Source of the DNA: Candidatus Aenigmatarchaeota archaeon
Lineage (GTDB): Archaea; Aenigmatarchaeota; Aenigmatarchaeia; QMZS01
Reading direction: 5' to 3'
NCBI GenBank assembly: GCA_003663355.1
Contig: QMZV01000001.1
Location: 1-55,624 of the forward strand
Length of the DNA stretch: 55,624 nt
Part shown: positions 41,674 through 48,807 of the stretch, piece by piece
Numbering within the stretch: the first letter of the stretch is position 1
How the letters are laid out: each line of letters begins with the position of its first letter
The notes under the pieces: model-generated
What the model saw: only the letters and a program-made list of their open reading frames with translations
The model's database searches: none
Told to the model about the DNA's origin: nothing
Made by a program: the position numbers and the translations under genes

Positions 41674-42339
41674 CTATTTTTCAAGATCAACAACTTTTTT
41701 CTCCCTATTTTTTTCTATCAAATCTGGCAGAAATTGTTTGAATGCTCTCTCAAGCGCATTATATTTTATAACAACCTCTTCAATATTTTCCTTTAGTTTT
41801 TCAATTTCATTCCTAATTTCTTCAATTTCTTTATCTCTCTTCTGGATTGAAGAAACGAATAGAGCTTTTAATCCTTCTATGTCTTCTTTCAGTTTTTTAT
41901 GCTCTTTGTTAATGAACTCAAATTTTGTGTCTAATTTTTCAAACTTTTCCTCTACAACTCCTTCAACAACTTCCTCAATTAAATCAACAGGACCAGATTC
42001 CATCTCAAGACCTTCCTGCCTTGGAGGTAATGTAAGAATTGGCTTTGGAGTTAATTCTTCTCTTGTTGGAAGTTCATATTTTTGTTCAGAGGGTTCAAAC
42101 TCAAACTTCCTTTGATTATAATCTCTTTCTTTACTTTGTGTTGGAGTTTCTCTTTTTGAACTAACTCCGTACTTCAATGCTTGCAACATTGCTCTTTCAA
42201 TTGCTTGAAAAGAATAACCCTTATTTTTTAGTTCATTGATTATTTCTCTATCAGATTTTCCACTCTCTCTTAATTTTTTTACTTCTTCTGTTGGAATAGA
42301 ACTAATCTCCTCCTCCCTATGACTGAATGGAAATTTCAT
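41674..42339 (-). CDS. UBA-like plus coiled-coil protein
   Basis: 221 residues. The N-terminal part EEVKKLRESGKSDREIINEL KNKGYSFQAIERAMLQALK resembles a small UBA/CUE-like helical domain. A low-complexity Pro/Glu linker (about 65-115) follows, then a long coiled coil (KFEFINKEHKKLKEDIEGLK ... EIRNEIEKLKENIEEVVIKY). It overlaps the upstream coiled-coil gene by 23 bases. The general plan resembles archaellum accessory FlaC/D-type coiled coils, but no archaellum genes are here. DPANN genomes often have such pairs; function unknown. Confidence 0.55.
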   Translation of the reverse strand: MKFPFSHREEEISSIPTEEVKKLRESGKSDREIINELKNKGYSFQAIERAMLQALKYGVSSKRETPTQSKERDYNQRKFEFEPSEQKYELPTREELTPKPILTLPPRQEGLEMESGPVDLIEEVVEGVVEEKFEKLDTKFEFINKEHKKLKEDIEGLKALFVSSIQKRDKEIEEIRNEIEKLKENIEEVVIKYNALERAFKQFLPDLIEKNREKKVVDLEK

Positions 42340-42715
42340 TTTTTAATTTTTTTATTTCTCTATTAAACTCTTTCCAAGTAACAAATTCATGTTTCATTGG
42401 TGATAGCAAGTCAACAAACTTTGACAATTCCTCAACTTCGCTTCTTTTTGCAAAACTTTTATTTTTTTCCTGTATTTTTAAGATTTCATTTTTCAAATCA
42501 CTTATGCTTTTATTCATCCCCTCTATTTCTTCCATAACTTTGCTAAATTTTTCATTAATTACTTTATTCTCTTTTATTTTCTGTTGTTCAATATTCTCAA
42601 TTTTTGAGTTAATACTCCTTATCTGCTCATCTATATTCCTTAACCTTTGGGTGTGCAAATTTGCTCTTCTTACCAACTCTTGCAGAATTAAAGTATCTTG
42701 CTTCACCTCAGGCAT
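42317..42715 (-). CDS. coiled-coil protein, partner of the UBA-like protein
   Basis: 132 residues, almost entirely helical with heptad-like repeats: LRNIDEQIRSINSKIENIEQ, EKFSKVMEEIEGMNKSISDL KNEILKIQEK. It ends with FVTWKEFNREIKKLKNEI. It overlaps the next gene by 23 bases, so the two probably make a heteromeric coiled coil. It lies 28 bases downstream of the uS14 gene. No enzymatic motif. Confidence 0.55.
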   Translation of the reverse strand: MPEVKQDTLILQELVRRANLHTQRLRNIDEQIRSINSKIENIEQQKIKENKVINEKFSKVMEEIEGMNKSISDLKNEILKIQEKNKSFAKRSEVEELSKFVDLLSPMKHEFVTWKEFNREIKKLKNEISIQS

Positions 42716-42743
42716 AATTATATATAAAAGTAAATATTCTCTA

Positions 42744-42884
42744 TTAATTATATTTCTTAAACCCTATTCTTCTTGCGACTTCTCTGAAACAATGCCTGCA
42801 ATAATATAAGTGGTATTTAGTTATCACTCCAGTTGTTGTTCCGCACCTCCTGCATATTGCCAATTTATTACTCTTTTTCTCCAT
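42744..42884 (-). CDS. rps14: 30S ribosomal protein uS14 (archaeal zinc form)
   Basis: A 46-residue gene, short enough to be missed by length cutoffs. The product includes KLAICRRCGTTTGVITKYHL and YYCRHCFREVARRIGFKKY, the archaeal S14/S29e signature with a four-Cys zinc site (CxxC...CxxC). It binds 16S rRNA in the 30S head. It is 23 bases downstream of porB. In most archaea it lies in the spc-like ribosomal cluster, so this is a displaced gene. Confidence 0.9.
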   Translation of the reverse strand: MEKKSNKLAICRRCGTTTGVITKYHLYYCRHCFREVARRIGFKKYN

Positions 42885-42907
42885 ATAATAAATTATTAAA
42901 ATTTAAT

Positions 42908-43819
42908 TTAGAGTTTTTCAAGTTTAAGCAATTCTTCCCAATTTTTATCAACATTTTCCTGTATTTTTTCAATTATCTTTCTATTTTCTGGTTTGAACAA
43001 ATGTTTAAATCTCCCTTGCAATTTTAAAAATTCTTCTACAGGCAATTTTTTTGCTGGTTTGTAATTAATTTTATATTTTCCGTTTTCATATTCATAAAGA
43101 GGCCAGAAACAGGTTTCTGTTGCTTTTTTTGCAACTTCTATTGTTAAACTTGAATCAAATTTCCAGTTTGTTGGGCATGGTTCCAATGCAACAATAACCG
43201 CAGGTGTGTTTTTAAAAGCCTTCTTTACTTTTTCAGTTAAATCAGAATAATCATGTATAGAAGTTTGTGCAACATAAGGAATATTGTGGGCTATTGCAAT
43301 CTTTGCTAAATCTTTTCTATATTCTTCTTTCCCCTGCTTTATTTTTCCTACCGGAGTTGTTGTTGTTCCTGCTCCTAAGGGTGTTGCAGAACTTCTCTGA
43401 TTTCCTGTATTTTGATAGGCTTCATTATCATAGCACAAAAAAACACAATTATGCCCTCTCTCAAGCATTCCTGATAAGGATTGCAATCCAATATCATATG
43501 AGCCACCATCTCCAGCAATTCCCAAAAATTTTATTTCTTTGCTTATTTTTCCCTTCTTTTTCAAAACTTTATAAGCTGTTTCAACCCCGGAAATTGTTGC
43601 AGCAGTATTTTCAAAAGCATTATGAATCCAAGGGACAGGCCAACTCGTAAAAGGAAATGGGGTTGTTATAATTTCTAAGCAACCAGTTCCAGTTGCTACA
43701 ATAACATTATCTACAGCAGACAAAACTTGTTTAATCAAAATTGGAATTCCGCATCCAGCACATCCTCTATGACCAGATTCTAAACCTCTGTTTTTAGCAA
43801 CAATTTCCTTAGCATTCAT
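42908..43819 (-). CDS. porB: pyruvate/2-oxoacid:ferredoxin oxidoreductase beta subunit
   Basis: A 303-residue thiamine-diphosphate subunit. SGHRGCAGCGIPILIKQVL carries the first cluster-binding CxxC. VATGTGCLEII and the ThDP/Mg site FLGIAGDGGSYDIGLQSLSG ... YDNEAYQNTGNQRSSATPLG follow. ALEPCPTNWKF holds a further Cys. The enzyme decarboxylates pyruvate to acetyl-CoA, reducing ferredoxin. Alpha, gamma and delta subunits normally adjoin it; none is in this window, so they are elsewhere or absent. It is followed by rps14 after 23 bases. Confidence 0.9.
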   Translation of the reverse strand: MNAKEIVAKNRGLESGHRGCAGCGIPILIKQVLSAVDNVIVATGTGCLEIITTPFPFTSWPVPWIHNAFENTAATISGVETAYKVLKKKGKISKEIKFLGIAGDGGSYDIGLQSLSGMLERGHNCVFLCYDNEAYQNTGNQRSSATPLGAGTTTTPVGKIKQGKEEYRKDLAKIAIAHNIPYVAQTSIHDYSDLTEKVKKAFKNTPAVIVALEPCPTNWKFDSSLTIEVAKKATETCFWPLYEYENGKYKINYKPAKKLPVEEFLKLQGRFKHLFKPENRKIIEKIQENVDKNWEELLKLEKL

Positions 43820-43845
43820 ATAATAAATATTTTTAAATTAATTTT

Positions 43846-44235
43846 ATGGCAGCCGGAAAAAAAGGGATAGTTCATATTTACTCAAGTGATAATAATACAA
43901 TTGTTCATATCACAGATATTACTGGAGCAGAGACAATATCAAGAGTTTCTGGGGGAATGGTTACTAAAGCAGATCGATTAAAAGGTGCAGCATTTCAAGG
44001 AATGCTTGTGGCTCAAAAAGCAGTATCTGAAGCAAAAGAAAAAGGAATAACTGAAGTTAGTATAAGAATAAGGGCTCCTGGAGGACATAGACAATTATCT
44101 GTTGGAAAGGGTGTCCAACCTGCAATCAAAGCAATATCTAAAAGCGGATTAAAAGTAAATATTATTGAGGATGTAACCCCAATAATTCATGGTTATATGA
44201 GGAGAAAAGGAGTAAGAAGAGGAAGAAGATTATAG
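43846..44235 (+). CDS. rps11: 30S ribosomal protein uS11
   Basis: A 129-residue uS11 with the usual archaeal sequence: KGIVHIYSSDNNTIVHITDI TGAETISRVSGG, then ADRLKGAAFQGMLVAQKAV, RIRAPGGHRQLSVGKGVQPA and PIIHGYMRRKGVRRGRR. It lines the platform of the 30S subunit. A TATA-like tttttaaat about 20-25 bases before ATG suggests a leaderless transcript. It stands apart from the S13-S4-RpoD genes it usually joins. A TnpB element begins immediately after its stop codon. Confidence 0.95.
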   Translation: MAAGKKGIVHIYSSDNNTIVHITDITGAETISRVSGGMVTKADRLKGAAFQGMLVAQKAVSEAKEKGITEVSIRIRAPGGHRQLSVGKGVQPAIKAISKSGLKVNIIEDVTPIIHGYMRRKGVRRGRRL

Positions 44236-44340
44236 TAAACTACTCCCAGCTATTGCATGGAGCTTTATAGGCCATAAGACCTAAAGGGTGGTTTACGCAC
44301 CCTTTAACATTAGGGAGCGTTGCCCTAATGCCAATGTTTG
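44236..44340 (-). ncRNA. probable omega RNA (reRNA) scaffold of TnpB
   Basis: The last 100 bases of tnpB carry two perfect hairpins: cattaggg/ccctaatg (44308-44315 with 44323-44330, 7-base loop) and taaagggtg/cacccttta (44282-44290 with 44298-44306, 7-base loop). A weaker one lies nearer the end (about 44263-44286). In known systems the omega RNA overlaps the tnpB 3' end and runs past the element end, where the guide begins. Here the guide would come from the minus strand of the rps11 3' end. Confidence 0.55.
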
Positions 44341-45496
44341 CAGATGCGTTGAAATCCGCATTGTATGTGTGTTTGCAATGTTCGCAAAAGAAAGTTGCAT
44401 TGATTCTCAAACCTTGAGAACCACAAAGATGGCATGTCTTAGAGGTATTTTTAGGAGAAACAAGTTTAACTCTTATCCCTTCCCATTTTGCTTTATAGAT
44501 AGTGTATTTAACAACTTTACCTCTTATCCAATTGCTAATTCTTCTATTATTCTTCCTCAAATTTTTACCCTTAACAGGATACAATCTTTTAAGATTCTCC
44601 ATTGCTATAATAGAATTATTTTCCTTAGCAATTTCAACAATTCTCTTACTAACATTATGAGCAATCCAATCGTTCATTCTTCTTATTCTTTTCCACAACT
44701 TTTGAATTCTCTTGCTTGTTCTCTGTCCCTCTGGCAACATAGATTTAAGCTCATCAATACGATGCCAGAGCATTCTTATTTTGTGCATAAGCTTTCTGTA
44801 TTTCAAAAATTCAACCTTAGTAATTTTTCCGTTCTTGTAGAGCAAAGTTATAATAGCATTATACCTCAAACCCAAATCCACTCCAATAATACCATCATAA
44901 GTCTGCTTAATTTCAACTTCTTTCTTTATAGGAATGGAAAAGTAAAACCAATCATCCCTTCTAATCAATTGAAATGCTCCAATTTTATATTCTCCATTCA
45001 AAGCATCTTTAAGCAATTGTTTTTGCATTTTTCCGCACTCAATAGGGATAGTAATCCTTTTATCTCCATTAACTTTTACTTTAAAGAAAAAATCAAACTT
45101 TTTACCTTGCTCAAACACGCTGACAACCCGAGGATAATTAACTCTTACAGTAAATTCCTCAACTTTTGGCAAAGATGCTTTTTTACCTTTTCTAATCAAT
45201 TGAGCATAAGAGTTAATAGCTTCTACAACTACATCTCTGATTTCTTGAACAGTTTGACTTCCAATATCAAAACTTTCTTTGATTTGCCTGTAAAGTTTTT
45301 GATGGAGAAGATTTTTCAAATCTTTAGAGGTTATTTCCCCAGAGCAAAGTTTTTCCTCCAGAGAATTCTCAAGAATGTAAGAATAGTAAAGTCTTGCTAT
45401 GGTTTGATAGGTGTTAAAAAAATTCCTCAAAGAAAGGAATTTATCTCTGTTGACCTTCTTAGAAACTTTCACCATAATGCTTTTAGCAACCTGCAT
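44240..45496 (-). CDS. tnpB: TnpB RNA-guided nuclease (IS605 OrfB family)
   Basis: About 418 residues. The RuvC nuclease is complete: Asp in DGIIGVDLGLRYNAIITLLY, Glu in NSIIAMENLKRLYPVKGKN and the last Asp in YNADFNASANIGIRA. Between the last two is the zinc finger TCHLCGSQGLR...FCEHCKHTY (two CxxC). The N-terminal WED/REC-like part is full length. TnpB cuts DNA guided by omega RNA made from its own 3' region. Start is uncertain: ATG 45496 (MQVAKSIMVK) or ATG 45475; an upstream ATG at 45520 also exists. The gene looks intact. Confidence 0.88.
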   Translation of the reverse strand: MQVAKSIMVKVSKKVNRDKFLSLRNFFNTYQTIARLYYSYILENSLEEKLCSGEITSKDLKNLLHQKLYRQIKESFDIGSQTVQEIRDVVVEAINSYAQLIRKGKKASLPKVEEFTVRVNYPRVVSVFEQGKKFDFFFKVKVNGDKRITIPIECGKMQKQLLKDALNGEYKIGAFQLIRRDDWFYFSIPIKKEVEIKQTYDGIIGVDLGLRYNAIITLLYKNGKITKVEFLKYRKLMHKIRMLWHRIDELKSMLPEGQRTSKRIQKLWKRIRRMNDWIAHNVSKRIVEIAKENNSIIAMENLKRLYPVKGKNLRKNNRRISNWIRGKVVKYTIYKAKWEGIRVKLVSPKNTSKTCHLCGSQGLRINATFFCEHCKHTYNADFNASANIGIRATLPNVKGCVNHPLGLMAYKAPCNSWE

Positions 45497-45582
45497 AATT
45501 ATATTTTTTAGAAAGAACATATTTATATGTTTCCCTCAATTCCCATCACCCTCTATGATGGAGTCTCCTTAAGGTGTTTAAG

Positions 45583-46098
45583 ATGAAAAGGAGAAAAGAG
45601 ATTAAACTAAAGAAAATTATTATAATTTTTGTTCTGCTGTTGATTATTTTCCTTTTAATTCCAGAGCAGACAAGTTTTGAAAACTATGAAGAAATGCATG
45701 TTAAAGAAGTAAAATATACCGATGGAGGAGCTTTAGTTATTCTTTCAAATAATTATCATGAGTTCTCTTTTTATACAACAAAAGAACAGGGAGAATCAAT
45801 AGAATTCGGTTTATATAATAAATCAACTAAAAGACCTCTAACCCATGACATATTTGTATCATCACTAAGAAAATTTGGAATAAGTGTGAGTAATTTAAAG
45901 ATAACAAAATTAATTGAAGGAACTTATTATGCTGAACTAACTTTAAAACAATTCATATTTTCAAAGAAAATAGATATTAGACCAAGTGATGGTGTTGCAA
46001 TTGCAATAAGAACAAATGCAAAAATTTATGTAAACAAGGATTTGGTTTCAGAAACAAATCAAGAAACTTCAGTTACTCCTCAAACTCTTCTTTATTGA
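45583..46098 (+). CDS. membrane-anchored DUF151 (bifunctional nuclease-like) protein
   Basis: 171 residues. An N-terminal basic segment and one membrane helix (KIIIIFVLLLIIFLLIPEQ) precede a DUF151/BFN domain: MHVKEVKYTDGGALVILSNN, DIFVSSLRKFGISVSNLKIT and the hallmark YYAELTLKQF...DIRPSDGVAIAIRTNA followed by KIYVNKDLV. In bacteria and plants the fold has reported nuclease activity; in archaea its role is unknown. ATG 45583 has a GGTG 7 bases upstream and is preferred over GTG 45574. It lies just outside the TnpB element's left end. Confidence 0.7.
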   Translation: MKRRKEIKLKKIIIIFVLLLIIFLLIPEQTSFENYEEMHVKEVKYTDGGALVILSNNYHEFSFYTTKEQGESIEFGLYNKSTKRPLTHDIFVSSLRKFGISVSNLKITKLIEGTYYAELTLKQFIFSKKIDIRPSDGVAIAIRTNAKIYVNKDLVSETNQETSVTPQTLLY

Positions 46099-46100
46099 TT

Positions 46101-46862
46101 CTAATTTTTTACTTCTAAAATTCTTCTCAATTCTTTCTGTTTCTCGGCACCAATTTCAAAAATTTTTGAAATCTCTTTCATTCCTATTCCTTCAATTCCT
46201 GTTTTTTGCATTGCACAAATTGTATTCTCATTCAAATATGAAATAGAAACAGAAAAATCAGCACTCTCTTCTTCCAATCTGTCTAAATCAACAAGATATT
46301 TATCATTTATTTTTGAGATTGTTACAATAACAGGAACAGTTTTAATATTAATTTTTTTATCAGAGTTTGTTATTTTACCTTCCTTCAGTATTGGCATGTT
46401 TGTGTTCATTAATGCTTTCACTGCCGCTAAATTTAGAGCATCAAGCAAGTTTCCATCATAGCTTAGAACATAGCAATCTATGAATATTTGAAAAGATTGA
46501 TTTCCTGGAGAGATGCAGAACTCCTTTAAATCAAGCATCTTGCTCTCTCTAATACTTCTATCCAAAACTCTGCTTATTTCTATATCTGCGTTTGATGGCA
46601 TGTCTTTCCAAACAATTGGTGTGTAGTTTACAGAGACAACCAAACCTCCTTCATCTGGTGTATCTGAATATGGTTCCATTAAACCGAACTTTACACCGAC
46701 AATAACTTTTGTCTCTCCTATGGATAAATAACAACTTCCATTTGCTTTTTTTATTTTATTAACATCAGAGGTTATTTTTCTGTATTCTAGCAGTTTTCTA
46801 GAACTTATCCTTTCTCCCTTTGAGATTAAATCTCTAATAAGTTCAGGTGATGCAATTCTCAT
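46101..46862 (-). CDS. rrp42: exosome core subunit Rrp42
   Basis: A 253-residue RNase PH-fold protein, the inactive half of the archaeal Rrp41/Rrp42 hexamer that degrades and tails RNA. Features: LIRDLISKGERISSRKLLEY RKI, GSCYLSIGETKVIVGVKFGL MEPYSDTPDEGG, SRVLDRSIRESKMLDLKEFC and FQIFIDCYVLSYDGNLLDAL NLAAVKAL. Normally it is in an operon with rrp4 and rrp41; here it is alone, between DUF151 (convergent, 2 bases apart) and a divergent PIN gene 29 bases away. Confidence 0.9.
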   Translation of the reverse strand: MRIASPELIRDLISKGERISSRKLLEYRKITSDVNKIKKANGSCYLSIGETKVIVGVKFGLMEPYSDTPDEGGLVVSVNYTPIVWKDMPSNADIEISRVLDRSIRESKMLDLKEFCISPGNQSFQIFIDCYVLSYDGNLLDALNLAAVKALMNTNMPILKEGKITNSDKKINIKTVPVIVTISKINDKYLVDLDRLEEESADFSVSISYLNENTICAMQKTGIEGIGMKEISKIFEIGAEKQKELRRILEVKN

Positions 46863-46891
46863 AATTTTAAATTTAAAGTTTAAATAGGTTT

Positions 46892-47410
46892 ATGTCTTTA
46901 AAATATATATCCTTATCTGAACAAAGATTTCTGCTTGATACAAACATTTATGGATTGCTTGCTGAAAAGACTCAAGTTCGTCAAAAGTTAGAAGAAAATT
47001 TAGAAAAAAAGAAAATACTAATCTATGGGGCAAATGTTATAAGAAGAGAGTTAAGAAAAGTTCCAAAAGATTCAAGACTTGAAGGAAAAAAATTAAGACT
47101 GGTTTTGTTGCAATTATATGACAAAGTTATAAAGAAAGAATTGATAACAACAGATTTAGCAATATCTCTTGCAAAGAAATATTTTAATGAGTATAGAAAA
47201 TTTGGTGGAATTAATAGTTACAACAAACTTAAAAATGATTTCTTAATTGTTGCATTATCTTCATTATATGCTTTGGATATTATTGTAACAGAAGACAACA
47301 AAACAATGGCTTCAAAGAGAGCAAATCAAAGTTACTTGATTGTAAATACAAAAAATAAACTAAGAACACCAAAGTTTATAAGTTTTAAAGATTTTTACTT
47401 AATTCTATAA
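46892..47410 (+). CDS. PIN-domain ribonuclease (VapC-like)
   Basis: 172 residues with PIN acidic residues: the first Asp in RFLLDTNIYGLLAEK, Glu in GANVIRRELRKVPKD, Asp in LKNDFLIVALSSLYALDIIV TEDNKTM (the last Asp cluster TEDN). PIN proteins are Mg-dependent ribonucleases, often toxins. At 172 residues it is longer than most VapC toxins (about 130-140). No co-directional antitoxin precedes it; it is divergent from rrp42, so it could serve RNA metabolism. A 37-residue gene converges on its 3' end. Confidence 0.75.
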   Translation: MSLKYISLSEQRFLLDTNIYGLLAEKTQVRQKLEENLEKKKILIYGANVIRRELRKVPKDSRLEGKKLRLVLLQLYDKVIKKELITTDLAISLAKKYFNEYRKFGGINSYNKLKNDFLIVALSSLYALDIIVTEDNKTMASKRANQSYLIVNTKNKLRTPKFISFKDFYLIL

Positions 47411-47411
47411 G

Positions 47412-47525
47412 TTATTGAGAGGTAATTCTAATAAATTCTCTCAAATCTTTTCTAAACTCTGGATCTTTTTTATATTCTTCTATTATATTGTTTAGTTCTT
47501 TCCAAGTTATTTTTCTATTGTTCAT
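47412..47525 (-). CDS. 37-residue protein convergent with the PIN gene
   Basis: A short gene whose product begins MNNRKITWKELNNIIEEYKK and ends DPEFRKDLREFIRITSQ. A TATA-like ctataaatac lies about 30 bases before the ATG on its strand, which supports expression. Charged and helical, similar in style to short DPANN antitoxin-like proteins. It ends 1 base from the PIN gene's stop. Bases 47526-47696 hold its promoter and no other gene. Confidence 0.5.
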   Translation of the reverse strand: MNNRKITWKELNNIIEEYKKDPEFRKDLREFIRITSQ

Positions 47526-47696
47526 AATAACTATATTTTGCAAAAGTATTTATAGATTTCTATAATCTACTATATATTACAGCTATAATCGGTTTTTGGG
47601 ACAAAAATAATCCCTACTCTTTCACTATAATTACATAAGCTTTTGAAATAGCGATAGCTATGATCAAGGAAATGTAAGGATAAAAGTAAACTTTAG

Positions 47697-47829
47697 CGCT
47701 GGGGCTGGGATTCGAACCCAGGTTCCCAGATGGGAACATGCTTAGCAGGCATGCGCCTTATTGTGGAAGTTTTCATTTGCTTAAACCTTTTTTAAAGGAA
47801 AAAGACTTTAACCACTCGGCCACCCCAGC
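47697..47829 (-). tRNA. tRNA-Ser (anticodon GCU) with a D-loop intron
   Basis: On the minus strand: acceptor GCTGGGG/CCCCAGC with discriminator G (47697), D stem GCC/GGC, anticodon arm CATGC-CTGCTAA-GCATG (anticodon GCU at 47744-47746), a long class II variable arm (GTTCCC/GGGAAC) and T arm CTGGG-TTCGAAT-CCCAG. The long variable arm and G discriminator mark serine; it reads AGC/AGU codons. No CCA is encoded. An extra stretch of about 49 bases interrupts the D-loop; removing it leaves an 84-base tRNA with normal GG in the D-loop. Confidence 0.95.
47761..47809 (-). other. predicted intron inside the tRNA-Ser D-loop
   Basis: About 49 bases between D-loop ...GTGGTT and TAAGGC. Exon GTGG can pair with intron CCAC (4-bp central helix), flanked by a 3-base bulge (TTA) on the 5' side, then an AAGT/ACTT inner helix. 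On the other side a bulge (AAT) lies next to the GCC/GGC D stem. This is a relaxed bulge-helix-bulge, the substrate of the archaeal splicing endonuclease. Exact cut sites are inferred and may shift by one or two bases. Confidence 0.75.
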
Positions 47830-47877
47830 ATAAATTAAGAATTTGGTATTTAAATATTATAAAATTATAATAAATAT

Positions 47878-48792
47878 ATGAATAAAGAGATTTTAGCACT
47901 TTTGCTAGTTAGTTTGGTGGTTTTAGTTAGTGGTTGTACAATGCCTTTTGGTGGAGGCGGAGAAGAACAAGCAACACCGGGACCTGGTACGAAAGGAGTA
48001 GTAATTGAAAGTTTTACTTCTGATATTGACTATATTGTTGGTGATGGAACTCAAAAAATAGATTTGAAATTAACAGCAAGAAATATTGGATCAGAGATTG
48101 CCAAAGATATTAAGGTTAGAGGACAGAGATTAAGTTGGAGTGGATTTTTAACAGAAGAGGATTGTGCTCCAGAACTAGAACCACCAAATCCAGAGATAAA
48201 TAAGGAAGGTCAAATATGTGTAGTAACTTGGGAAGATCTTACTGTACCAGAAGTGAAGAAAGTTCAAGATTATACAGCAACAGCAATATTAAGTTATAAA
48301 TATAAAACTACAGCAACTTCTAACGCTTATGTTATAAAAAATTGGAAATTGCAAGCAATGAAAGAGGCAGGAGAGACAATTCCCAAAACAGAACCAACAG
48401 TAAATTCAGATGCTCCTGTTCAGCTAGAATTTAGATTTTCAGAAGACCCTTTAATAGCAAAAGAAGATGGAACTAGAACAGTTGCAGGAACATTGATTAT
48501 AAGAAAAGTTGGCACAGGAAATTTAGAGTATGATAAAACAGCGAGAAGATATAAGATAGATAGCATAAAAATAGAAAATCCATCAATAAGTGGAATTACA
48601 ATAGATTCTGGTACTTGTTCAGGTGTTGTAAATATGAGAGGGGATAGAGAAGGAGAATGTAATTTTAAAGTAAATATAGATGGAAGCAAGCTGCCTTCAG
48701 ATATTGTAAAAGTTCCATTAAAGGCAATAGCAAATTACACTTTTGTTGTTGGCAAGGATTTGATATTGACTGTTCATCCCAAATTAGAATAA
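47878..48792 (+). CDS. archaeal lipoprotein with CARDB-like domains
   Basis: 304 residues. The N-terminus is a lipoprotein signal: hydrophobic LALLLVSLVVLVSGC with Cys as probable lipidated residue, followed by a Gly/Glu linker. Then come two beta-sandwich regions (KIDLKLTARNIGSEIAKDIK VRGQ; GTLIIRKVGTGNLEYDK). This plan resembles CARDB-type adhesion modules and the external part of the membrane protein at 36547-38121. A surface structural or binding role is likely; partner unknown. It precedes gatE by 15 bases but is probably independent in function. Confidence 0.7.
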   Translation: MNKEILALLLVSLVVLVSGCTMPFGGGGEEQATPGPGTKGVVIESFTSDIDYIVGDGTQKIDLKLTARNIGSEIAKDIKVRGQRLSWSGFLTEEDCAPELEPPNPEINKEGQICVVTWEDLTVPEVKKVQDYTATAILSYKYKTTATSNAYVIKNWKLQAMKEAGETIPKTEPTVNSDAPVQLEFRFSEDPLIAKEDGTRTVAGTLIIRKVGTGNLEYDKTARRYKIDSIKIENPSISGITIDSGTCSGVVNMRGDREGECNFKVNIDGSKLPSDIVKVPLKAIANYTFVVGKDLILTVHPKLE

Positions 48793-48807
48793 TTTTTTTA
48801 TTTTTTT

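Larger units (their letters stand above)
44236..45565 (-). mobile_element. IS200/IS605-group element carrying tnpB only
   Basis: The element is read on the minus strand. Its right end abuts the rps11 stop codon (44233-44235) and its left end lies near a 6-bp-stem hairpin (ccatca/tgatgg, 45543-45561). There is no tnpA, so movement would need a transposase in trans. The exact ends are inferred from hairpins and gene limits, not from a sequenced empty site. Confidence 0.6.

Noticed and set aside
44288..45511. A 407-codon open frame on the plus strand opposite tnpB
   Set aside because: It mirrors tnpB in codon phase, has low-complexity Phe/Ser/Asn composition and no motif; tnpB on the other strand has complete catalytic residues and a zinc finger.
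47526..47696. Possible C/D-box RNA near the tRNA (gatagctatgatcaagg)
   Set aside because: No matching box D at the right spacing and no complementary guide region could be recognised.
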